From contig JAYKKM010000142.1 of the NCBI GenBank assembly GCA_035772405.1, positions 547,501-611,500 of the forward strand: 64,000 nucleotides of DNA, in the 5' to 3' direction. Below are positions 34,230-54,904 of the stretch, in pieces. Source of the DNA: Chrysogorgia sp. JL179-B06 (lineage: Eukaryota > Cnidaria > Anthozoa > Scleralcyonacea > Chrysogorgiidae). Within the stretch, counting starts at the first letter, position 1. The number at the start of each line of letters is the position of its first letter. A program made the position numbers and the translations under genes. The notes under the pieces were generated by a model. The model ran no database searches, was not told where the DNA came from, and saw only the letters and a list, made by a program, of their open reading frames with translations.

Positions 34230-34435
34230 CTGATATAGATTCTACATGAAGTGGTTGAATGTCAAAATGTTTGATGATCTGAGCTTTGCATCTGAGCTTT
34301 GCATGAAATTCTCAAATCTTGTTGACGTCACACAAATCAAATTGACGTCACACAAAGAACATCAACGGAAAGCTCAAATCGTAAAACATTTTGACATTCG
34401 ACCATTCACTTCATGTAGAATCTATATCAGCAATA
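34230..34435. repeat. Short inverted repeat
   Basis: GATTCTACATGAAGTGGTTG at 34238 is mirrored at 34405-34430. Inside is a local duplication of CTGAGCTTTGCAT and of CACACAAA with TGACGTCA. Confidence 0.7.
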
Positions 34436-34485
34436 TCATATTTGGGGTTATAGGGACTTTAAATGAAATTATGTGTTAGAACTGT

Positions 34486-34818
34486 TAATAGTTTTACGGT
34501 ATCTGCGCTTGTACTCGAGAAATAACGTTTTCATTCTCTATGTTATGCTTCTGGACGACGCCATTTTTGAGTTTGCTCTACGGCTCAATGTTTGATGTAC
34601 AGCGGTTGCTTTTTCAATTGTGACGTCTTGAGTACTTGTCTTTTGTTCCTTGCACTCAATGACGTCAACATTGAAAATAAACCTCCGCTGTACATCGAGT
34701 CTGAGCCGTCGAGCAAAAGCTTAAAATTCCTGAAATGGCGGTGTCCGGAAGCATAAAATACGAGAATGAAAACGTTATTTCTCGAGTACAAGAGCAGATA
34801 CCGTAAAACTATTAACAT
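34486..34818. mobile_element. MITE, 333 bp fold-back
   Basis: Ends GTTAATAGTTTTACGGTATC and the complement at 34797-34816. The arms of about 75 bases are nearly identical (ACTCGAGAAATAACGTTTTC). A partial relative lies at 26140-26300. Confidence 0.8.
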
Positions 34819-35050
34819 TTCTAAACATTATACTTAAAGGCCTTTTATTTAAAACTAATTTATTTTTTGGGTACAGTTCCCTTTAATACAAAATATACAT
34901 TTGTAATCTACTATGGGAAGGCCAAGATGAATCTATCCATACAAACAAATCACTTAAATTTCAACGAGCCATAACTTTGCAATGTTTACAACCTAAGCAG
35001 ATCGAAACTTCTCAGGAAACATATTTTTCACGCCGCTAATACTGGGTTAA

Positions 35051-35551
35051 AGGACATTGGCAACAAAAAAGTTATTATATCGAAGTATATGACTTTTGTT
35101 TGGCACTATGAAAATGCTCGTAATATATTTTAAAAGTTGAATAAAAAAACAGGCTTTTGGGCCGCCATTTTGAATATAATCATGCAGGTGCTGGTAAGTG
35201 GTGTATTTCTTACTGTTGTGCTACTGTACATATCGTGGAACCATGTATTGCCCAGTTTTTGGTCGTACTATATATAGTACTATAGCGATTCTTAATTTAT
35301 TTGCATTTCCGCCAAGACTGACCGCTTTACCCAGCACATGACGTCACAGGTCATTTGGTAGATTTTACAAACATCTTCAATGTTTTACAAACTCCAATTA
35401 CCATAGTCACATGCTTAGAAAGGTACTTTTGTTTGGCATGTGTTTTTGACAAATTAAGCTCAAAATGTCCTACGACAAAACCTTTCTATATTTGTATGAT
35501 GTCTGAACCTTCGAACATCTTTGCTTTCGTACACAAAAGTTTCACTTATCC
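35051..35551 (+). repeat. TTAA MITE left end (AGGACATTGGC family) and unassigned DNA
   Basis: TTAA (35047-35050) plus AGGACATTGGCAACAAAAA starts a copy of the family at 19892 and 43978. The right end is absent. The 35.55-42.4 kb structure begins 500 bases later. Confidence 0.6.
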
Positions 35552-36089
35552 TGATGATAGCGTATCATGGATGCCTCCGCGACGCACGCATGACTCACGC
35601 TGGCGTGACTCACGCGTGACGTACAGCCGCCGTGACGCGCGAATGACTCACGCGTGACAAATGGGAGTTATTTGCGTTATGTGAGCGCGAATATAGAAAT
35701 ACGTATCGGCAATAAACCATCGCATTTTGTGTGTTTGTAAATAATATTTCAGTTTAATGATTTGCAAGTGCTGGGTATAGCTGAAGTTTACACCGGGTGT
35801 TTAATTTACTTGATCGTGTCACCGATGGTCCGATGGTGTTGCTTTGCATGATCAAGTTCGGTTCATTATGAATTCGCCTCCACTTGAGTATTAGCTGAAA
35901 TCGAACGCATTGCCAGAAATTAACAACAAAATGGCCGCCCGCTTGAAGGTTAATTTACATATGGTCGTTAGAAAATGGCGTCCCATTTTACAGTGAGTTA
36001 CATAAAGCGAAAATATTAAAATGAAGATTCTACTTATCGAGTAGCTCGTCTACCGTTTGACGACCTCTTAATATTCGCAACAACGATTT

Positions 36090-36477
36090 TCAAATTATTC
36101 AGTCTCTGGTTTGATTAGATCAGTCAAATCTACGATCCGCCAAATTGTGTTGTAAACAGCCAACAAATAAAATAGGCTACGCGTCATTGAGTTGTTGTCG
36201 GATTTTGTTTGCTATTTTCAAAAGCGTTTGGTGAAATGTTCGAAAGTCGATGGAAGAACCAATAACTTCCATGTTAAAATTGGAATGTTGGGTAGTTCGG
36301 CTAAAGTTTTATACCAACATTTTAATAATAACCAAACTTGCAACGACAACAGGCATTTTAAAATTTCCGTCATTAATAGAGGCACAAATAATGACGAAAG
36401 TTATCTCTAGAAATTGTCATTTGGCGGATGGTAGATTTGACTGATCTAATCAAACCGGTAAGTGAATAATTTGAAAA
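36090..36477. repeat. Inverted repeat inside the large structure
   Basis: GGTTTGATTAGATCAGTCAA (36109) is mirrored at 36433-36457, and the inner TCTACGATCCGCCAAAT also pairs. It is a MITE-like fold-back. The open frame between the arms is not supported as a gene. Confidence 0.65.
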
Positions 36478-36584
36478 TCAACAAATAATTTCCCAACGCA
36501 ACCAGGTGATAAATCAGACATAGTTTGACGCTACTCTGGTTTAAAAAAGTTTTTTGAACGTAATTTTAAAAGTTACTGTCCATG

Positions 36585-36623
36585 ACCCAACGTTTCGACA
36601 CTCCAATCTAGTGTCTTCATCAG
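36585..36623 (-). ncRNA. Hammerhead-like motif, left terminal repeat
   Basis: On minus: CTGATGA, then GACACT, a 7-base loop, AGTGTC, then GAAACGTTGGGT. Helix II is a perfect six-base-pair stem placed exactly between the CUGAUGA and GAAA core segments. Helix III would be very short, as in the Penelope-type hammerheads. Helix I could not be defined. Confidence 0.6.
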
Positions 36624-36653
36624 GGGTGATGGTTGTAAAGTTAGGATCCCTAT

Positions 36654-37150
36654 TTATACCCTCATAGAAGCGATGATGACGTTATCTATTAATAAGATGC
36701 AAATAAGCTTCTGGTAATTCAATGGGGGCGTGGGCGCTATTGATATGCCAAGCCTCCAGACAACGCTCTGGTGGTACCGCGGATTAGTGGTAATAATTTT
36801 GGAATTTTCCCACGCAATGTCAAGGTTGGTTACGCACGCGTGCTCCGACAAAGCAGAATTTTCCTTTTTTGAAAAGAAAACAGCCTTTTGGTGTTCTTTT
36901 AAACGCGTACAAAAGTACGAAACTGACGTTGTCTGACCGATGTACTCCTGATCACAATCATTCCACGGAATGGAATAAATAGCGTCTGTCCTCTAATTCC
37001 TTCGCAATAGGATCTTTGGGTTTTGCAAAAATATGACCCAACGTCAAGAAAGGTTTTTGAGCAACTTTTACGTTGAAAATTCCTAAGATTCTTTTAGTTG
37101 GTTCTGTAATCCCTTGAATATACGGAACCACAAAACCCATTACCGAACTT
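36654..37150 (-). pseudogene. Penelope-like protein C-terminus with GIY-YIG endonuclease
   Basis: From right to left on minus: thumb/linker segment (VVPYIQGITEPTKRILGIF, NVKVAQKPFLTLGHIFAKPK), then a frameshift near 36999. Next is the endonuclease: AIYSIPWNDCDQEYIGQT (Y-x-I-P at the GIY-like position, then YIG), TRLKEH with the conserved Arg, a NSALSEH stretch, and WENSKIITTNPRYHQ. The Cys usually found at I-P-C is Trp here. GIY-YIG nicks DNA for target-primed insertion in these elements. The frameshift and the lost RT make it a pseudogene. Confidence 0.8.
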
Positions 37151-37216
37151 TCGTTCTTAGAGTTTGTACATGGTGGTGTAACCAGATTTTAAACAGTTTT
37201 TTTAGAAAATCATTAA

Positions 37217-37984
37217 AGTGCACATGACCCCAAAAATGATAATGCTTTGTTTGAAAGAGCACTTAAAATGATGAAGAATGGCTTTAACAATTCTTCGATA
37301 TCTATTTTCGTTCTCGATCTATTCAGTTATATGTGATATGTTAATGAGGCACATGATGACGTCAAAGCAGGCAAACAACATTGTGGCAATTCTAAAATTC
37401 GTGTATATCTTCAAAGTTATCCAATGAAATTACTTGAAACTTTGCACATGGATGCATACTACCACACTAAAGAACATGGTTCAAGTTATGTTATCACCAT
37501 AGTAACAGATTAGTTTTCAGACCTCTTAGTTTCTAAAACAAAATAATTTGTTTTCTCTCATGTGCAGAACATGTTGAAATTGGCAGTTCTCAATAACTTT
37601 TTCAATAACTTTTCCAATGCAATACCTAAATTTGAAATCGAAAACGGTGCTTGCAATGGAAGAAAATGAAGACTTCTGTATGGTAACGGAGAGGTTTGGA
37701 AGCTAATCTGTTACTATGGTGACAACACAACTTGAAACATGTTCTTTAGTTTGGTAGTATGCATTCACGTGCAAAGTTTCAAGTAATTTCATTGGATAAC
37801 TTTGAAGATATACACGAATTTTAGAATTGCCACAATGTTGTTTGCCTGCTTGATGTCATCATGTGCCTCTATAACTGAATAGCTCGAGAACGAAAATAGA
37901 TATCGAAGAACTGTTCAAGCTATTCTTCATCATTTTAGGTGCTCTTTCAAATATAGCATTATCATTTTTGGGGTCATTTGTACT
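37217..37984. mobile_element. TTAA MITE, 768 bp, inside the Penelope-like element
   Basis: TTAA at 37213-37216 and 37985-37988; ends AGTGCACATGACCCC and complement of AGTACAAATGACCCC. The arms pair over most of the length (TTCTAAAATTCGTGTATATC and complement). Internal similarity to 14080-14807 (CACCATAGTAACAGATTAG). Confidence 0.85.
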
Positions 37985-38157
37985 TTAAGGTAGTTATTCG
38001 CCTATTCACTTGGCTTGGCATATCAATAGCGCCCACGCCCATTGAATCGCGATGACGGTGGTTTATTACCAGAGCTTATTTGCATCTTGTTAATAAATAA
38101 CGTCATCGTCGGTTCTATGAGGGTATAAATAGATATCCTAACTTTACAACGATCACC

Positions 38158-38202
38158 CCTGATGAAGACACTAGATTGGAGTGTCGAAACGTTGGGTCGT
38201 GG
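38158..38202 (+). ncRNA. Hammerhead-like motif, right terminal repeat
   Basis: The same sequence as at 36585-36623 but on plus: CTGATGA (38159-38165), a six-base-pair helix II, then GAAACGTTGGGTC. The conserved core is kept in both terminal repeats although the flanking bases differ. Confidence 0.6.
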
Positions 38203-39799
38203 ACAGTAACTTTTAAAGTTACGTTCAAAAAACTTAAAGCCAGAGTAGCGCCAAACTATGTCTGATTTATCATGACCTGGTTGCGTTGGACAATTATTTG
38301 TTTGTTATAACTCTGTTCGCAACATAAAGTTGCCGCATGTCTTCTGAAATTACACTGTAGGCCATCAGGATTACTGGTAAATAAAGTTACTATGTTCCAT
38401 CACCAGGTTGTAGTGTTGTCATTTCACGACTGAAATAAAAAAATACCAAAAAAAAAACCCCAAAAGCAACAAAAACAAAACAAACAAAAAAAATTTGATG
38501 ACTGAGTGACTTAATTTGATGGACGACTGAGTGATTTAATTGCAGGAATAGCAAGTGTTTTGAAACTTGGAATGCAAGGTACAATGGAGAGATTGTTGAA
38601 TGGAATGTGATTCCATGTTACTATTGCTCGTCGATAAGACACATTGAGACTGCATTGGATCTGTTGAAAAGGGGAGGTGTTAGGCAATATTGATACTCTA
38701 TTTAAAGGACACACCTCGTCAGGGAAACTGATACCTACAAGAACTTGATGGATCTTGTAGAACATGGTGGCTTGATGCAGTAACCTACGTTGTTCGAGTG
38801 TGTCGCACCCAGGTTGTCAATCATAGAAGAGATGTGGCTAGTTCTAGAATAGTCGTTTTGAGTGAACCTATCAGCTCTGCGTTGAATCATCTTGATCTTG
38901 TTGATATTTCTTTTGGTGTAAAGGTTCCACACAGAGCACGCATATATTCTAGTTGAGGACGAACAAGACTAGTATAAGCTATTGATTTAACTTTCATGCT
39001 ACAGTCACCTAGGATTCTTCTAAGTAGTCCAAGAGTACTATTCCAGAGTGGGAACCATTTACAGAAACAACTTGCGAACGGTTGGAAAGAAAGGACTTGA
39101 TCCAATTGGCAGAGGTTCCTCTTATTCCATAATAATCCATTTTTGACATCAGGCGGAGGTGAGGGACAGAGTCAAAAGCTTTACTGAAGTCTAGTAGGAT
39201 GACATCGGTTTGTTTTTTCTGGTTGACACTTTTAGCCCAGTGATTCATAGTAGTAATCAGTTGAGTCTCACAGGAAAACATTTTCCGGAAACCATGTTGT
39301 TGATCAATTAAAATATCATGATATGCTAAGTGTTTAGCAACATGGCTGAAAATGATATGTTCCATGACTTTGCAACATAAACATGATAGTGAGATTGGGC
39401 GATAGTTGGCTGGATTTGACTTCACATCTTTCTTAAATACAGCAAAAACAATGGCCTTTGACCAATCAGGTGGAAGTATACACCAGAGTCATACGACTGC
39501 TTGAATATGAAACAAAGCCAGTTCGAAATGGATGGTGCAAGTTCTTTGAGAACTCTTTTAGTTGGGATTTCATCAGGGCTGCAGGCTTTACTAGGGTTAA
39601 GTTGAAAAAGTTGTTTGGCTACACCTTGGGTGTTGATGATCAAGTCTGAGATACAAGTGTATGGAGATTGGCCTTTACTTGGAATTGGAGACTTTTCCCG
39701 AGTAAATACTGAATAAAACTGAGAGTTCAAGAGCATCAGCTTCGGCTTTATCAGAAACGCATAGTTTGTCGTCGAATTTTAAGGGGGATGCCAGAACTT

Positions 39800-40290
39800 T
39801 CGGATTTACTTGTACGAACATAGGACCGAAATTTCTTAGGACCGGCATCTAAACTTGCACCAATAATAGTAGTATGTTCCAAATTCGGACAACAAGAACA
39901 TGGAACATACTACCAAAAACTATGACAACAAAAAACATCACACTCTCAAACTTCAGGAAGTTACTATTCAACTACTACATTAACGCACTTAACAACACAT
40001 ATGACATAGACGACTCACGAACATGGAAAAGCATATGCTTAAAATGTAATACAGCTCGAAGCCTTACGAACCCACCATCGTGTTGTTTTTAGTATATATC
40101 GTAGTGAATTTGTTGTATTTAATGTGTGTTGTATATCGCTATGTATCTTTAAAGTGACTGTTATATCGTACTTGTTTTGGGGCCGCAGCAGTTGGCACTA
40201 TCTGTTGCGGTTACCCAGCCTATCGTCTTAATGTCTGTATTTATGTTTGTAATGTATATGTTTGTAATGTATACATCCCACTGCTTAGGT
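39800..40290 (+). mobile_element. LINE 3: 3' end of a different LINE, plus strand
   Basis: 39874-40092 encodes a C-terminus with RTWNILPKTMTTKNITLSNF and RTWKSICLKCNTARSL, ending NPPSCCF. This Cys-containing tail is typical of one CR1-like group. The 3' UTR ends in a short TGTAATGTATA tandem (40245-40275). It is inserted, in opposite orientation, in LINE 2. Confidence 0.7.
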
Positions 40291-41083
40291 TTATGGGATT
40301 TAAGAGCTTTCTTATGTAGGCGATCTTTCGTCCGCATATGACGTTTGATAGAAGAGGTTATCCACGGTAGCTTAAATTTAGGCACACATTTCTTATGAGG
40401 GACATAATCTTGAATACCTTTGATAAGAGTTGACTTGAATTTAAATCAATTATCAGATACAGAGTTATTTTGAGGACTAGATAGAAAAAAGTTTTCTGAT
40501 GCATGTAACATAAATTCATTAAGTTTAGTAAAATCAGCTTTCTTATATATGTAGACCTTGTGAGGAGGCTTGAATGATCTAGTAGCTTTAACATTGATGC
40601 TAAAAAGGATTGCCAGATGATCACTCATGCCTGATGTAGTGGAAACGAAACGTTGGAGATATTATTTGGATACGATCCAATGTTTTGTTAGAAGCTGAGC
40701 GAATAGGTAGCGTGACATGTTGAGTCAAGGAGTAGTCGTCGAGTGTCTGAAGAAGTTTATTATGCTGTCCTGAGTTGCTTGCACTTAAGAGTTCTGGTGT
40801 ATCAGATTTCCAATTGATATCTCCGAGGTTAAAGTCACCCCCTAGAATGATATTTGGATGGTCATTGGTGGAATCAAATGCAATGTTTAAAGATTTCTGG
40901 AGTTCGTCGAGAGTTTCAGAAGAGGAGTTTGGAGGATGTCAAGTATAATTTCTTAGAATTACTAAATTTCAATGAGGACCAGATAATTTCACATTTGGTA
41001 TCAAGACTAGGACACTCTTCACATAAGTATCCGACTTGATAGCCTAAAATACACCCCCACTGTTAGCATTCCTGTCTTTTCTG

Positions 41084-41625
41084 TTGTGTTGGGCGATATT
41101 TCGATATATCGATATAATCGCGATATTTTCACTCACGATTATCGTATCGAAGGTAGATCGCTATGCTCGTTGACTATCGTGATATTGCTTTGCATGTGTA
41201 TAAAACCCTAAAAAATTCTTTCAATTCCTTGAAAATATAATTTTTTTAAACTATTTTCTGTAAGTTTGCCACGAATGAAATTGCCGGATGTGCTTGCGCC
41301 GTGCGCCCACGGTATTTGTGCCAGTGGAAACAATACATTATAGGTACTTCTGTGTGGCTACAGCTGGTTACTTCATGTAAGCCTGTCCCCAACACAACCA
41401 TAATCCTAACCAAAATGTTGTCCAAAACCATTTTGTGATCCTAACATGAAGTGGTAACCCATTATACAACGTTTGTCAAACGTTAATATTTAATATATTT
41501 TTATATAGTATAAGTGACTTGAAACTGTGTTGGCTTTTATTGCATTTATCGCGATATAATCGAATATCGTGATAATTTCTCAGTTGATAATCGTGATATG
41601 ATTTTTTTAATATCGCCCAACACTA
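41084..41625. mobile_element. hAT MITE with perfect 8-bp target duplication
   Basis: Ends TTGTGTTGGGCGATATTTCG and complement of TAGTGTTGGGCGATATT. The 8-base CTTTTCTG stands on both sides (41076-41083 and 41626-41633). GATAATCG/CGATTATC blocks dominate the arms. The insertion splits the LINE 2 endonuclease, and the reading frame continues across it once one duplication copy is ignored. Confidence 0.9.
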
Positions 41626-41775
41626 CTTTTCTGTAGAGTGTAGTTAGATGGAAATACAGAGTAGGTCGGTATATCTTTGTGTAGTTTGGATTCTGTACCC
41701 AGGTCTAGCAAAGCTTGAAATTCTGTAAAACGGGATGGGCCTTTTAAACCGTTGCAGTTAATGATCATTCATTTT

Positions 41776-42078
41776 TTGAAACTTTGATACAGTACTGTGC
41801 AATCCACAGGCAAGGTACCTTGTAGAGTCTTCCGCGAATCTCTTATGCGCTGATATCTTTCATCGTTATCGACTTTAGCTTTCGCGACGATAATGGCTCG
41901 AGCGAGGCATAAATTATATTTGTTTTGAATGCGGACGATAGTACATGTATGTTTCCTGGCTAAATATTTGTCTCCCGTCTCACCGTTCGGTCTCTCGACA
42001 TGAATAATATTTACTGTAATCGTATCATCTAAGGTGAATGTATCGTTCGACTGGATTCAGCTAAGATTCTTTCGACAG
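41776..42078 (-). pseudogene. DNA polymerase B fragment, Maverick/Polinton-like
   Basis: About 100 open codons on minus from about 42078 to 41776: QSNDTFTLDDTITVNIIHVE, then PNGETG, NKYNLCLARAIIVAKAKVD and YQRIRDSRKTLQGTLPVDCT. The LCLARAIIVAKA and Y-x-x-I-R-D-S-R blocks are what I recall from the N-terminal region of Polinton-type protein-primed polymerases. Neither the exonuclease nor the polymerase catalytic motifs remain; the frame is cut where LINE 2 begins. It sits about 40 bases inside the right inverted end, pointing inward. This is a fossil fragment only. Confidence 0.5.
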
Positions 42079-42289
42079 TCAGTTGCTCTCTAGACATCAA
42101 CGGCAGCGAAATGGGATACTCAAGTGGAGGCGAATTCATAATGAACCGAACTTAATCATACAAAGCAACACCATCATATCGGTGACATGATCAAGTAAAT
42201 TATTAAACACCTGGTGTAACCGTTTCAGGAGCCGATAGGTATTTCTATATTCGTGTAACGCAAATTACTTCCGTTCGTCACACGTGGTC

Positions 42290-42380
42290 ATTCGCGCGTC
42301 ACGGCGGCTGTACGTCACGCGTGAGTCACGCCAGCGTAAGTCACGCCAGCGTAAGTCACGCCAGCGCGCGTGCGTCGCGG
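42290..42380. repeat. GC-rich short tandem repeat at the right inverted end
   Basis: Three or four copies of GTAAGTCACGCCAGC-type units. The mirrored left end at 35585-35660 has the same words with different copy number. Confidence 0.8.
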
Positions 42381-42454
42381 TGGCATCCCTTTGATATACG
42401 CTATATGGGGGGTTATCTACTTGTATATTATGTAGTAAGACACATGTGGTTTAC

Positions 42455-54345
<11,891 letters not shown>

Positions 54346-54900
54346 CTCTGAGGCAGTGAATTAGCCCGTCCTTTTACCTATTCATTTTTATTCTAAAACA
54401 GAAACTCTACGTATTTTAAACAGAATAAATGGCTTCAGCTAGCAATACAGCAAACAATAATATTGTTGGCCTGACCGGATCTCACATATTTTTCAAATAT
54501 CTTTAAATTATTTCATATATTTAAGACTTACCCATGCTCTTTCTCATATTTTACTGGACATTTTCCTATAATTTGCGCTGAGAGATTTCATTTTATTTCG
54601 AAAACGTTTTCGTGTCTCCTTTGTTGTCCTCGTGTGAGAATAAAAACAATCGAGACAAGTGTCGTCCCCAGTTTCCACCTGATGCAAGAGCGGAGGAGAC
54701 CAAGACGTATGGTTTTAAATGCCTTTAATCATTAATAATCATTTTAAATGGTTTTAATCAAACAAGTAAAACCTTGTAGTTTTTGTTAAAAATATTAAAG
54801 CCCAGCATTTTTGTTAAAAATATTGAAGCCCAGCATAAAACTCGAAGAAAAAGTTTTAATAGGCTTTCGTATCGAAATTGGGTCTGGTATCGAGTATCGA
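54346..54900. promoter_or_regulatory. Presumed RHOBTB upstream region
   Basis: Upstream of the first ATG on minus. CTGCCTCAG just before the ATG could be an acceptor, so the 5' UTR may be split. 54600-54700 is less AT-rich and could hold the first non-coding exon, but no core promoter element is distinctive. A direct repeat TTTGTTAAAAATATT(A/G)AAGCC occurs at 54784 and 54810. Confidence 0.25.
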
Positions 54901-54904
54901 TGCC

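Larger units (their letters stand above)
36478..38305 (-). mobile_element. Penelope-like element remnant with inverted terminal repeats
   Basis: Terminal repeats of about 280 bases lie inverted at 36478-36760 and 38007-38305. They share GGTGATAAATCAGACATAG-type, ACCCAACGTTTCGACAC and GGGTATAAATAG-type blocks. Each carries a hammerhead-like motif. Between them, on minus, is the C-terminal part of a Penelope-like protein with its GIY-YIG endonuclease. The RT domain is gone. A TTAA MITE (37217-37984) sits in the middle. Confidence 0.8.
38500..41770 (-). pseudogene. LINE 2 ORF2: AP endonuclease, partial RT, C-terminus
   Basis: Endonuclease: INCNGLKGPSRFTEFQALLD (41765-41700), then past the MITE DRNANSGGGVF, RPPNSSSETL-type text, ILGGDFNLGDINW (about 40850) and SGMSDHLAILF (about 40620; the S-D-H motif is intact). 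Linker: LPWITSSIKRHMRTKDRLHK (40370). RT: NYRPISLSCLCCKVMEHIIF, QHGFRKMFSCETQL, motif A LLDFSKAFDSVPH (39200), SNRSQVVSVNG. The palm motif with YADD is deleted. The C-terminal half resumes as STLGLLRRILGDCSMKVKSI (39040) and YTSLVRPQLEY. Several further frame breaks. Not functional. Confidence 0.85.
38400..41775 (-). mobile_element. LINE 2: CR1/L2-like, internally deleted and twice interrupted
   Basis: It runs right to left from the start of the endonuclease (about 41770) to an A-rich tail (38440-38490 on minus reads as T/G runs, plus A/C-rich). It is interrupted by a hAT MITE (41084-41625) and by a plus-strand LINE tail (about 39800-40210). It lacks about 130 codons of RT between 39015 and 39060. 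The insertion edge lies directly on the polymerase B fragment. Confidence 0.85.
35552..42412. mobile_element. 6.9-kb structure with long inverted ends, candidate Maverick/Polinton remnant
   Basis: About 340 bases at 35552-35892 are mirrored at 42114-42412. They share AGCGTAT at the tips, CGACGCACGC, ACGTACAGCCGCCGTGACGC, TCAAGTAAATTA/TAATTTACTTGA and GAATTCGCCTCCACTTGAGT, with small indels. The tips are rich in CACGCGTGAC repeats. Next to the right arm lies a DNA polymerase B fragment, the arrangement of Maverick/Polinton elements, which belong with the adintovirus-like group. Most of the interior was replaced by later insertions: a LINE, a Penelope-like element and MITEs. No integrase, capsid or protease remnant was seen. 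No clean 6-bp target duplication was found. Confidence 0.55.
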
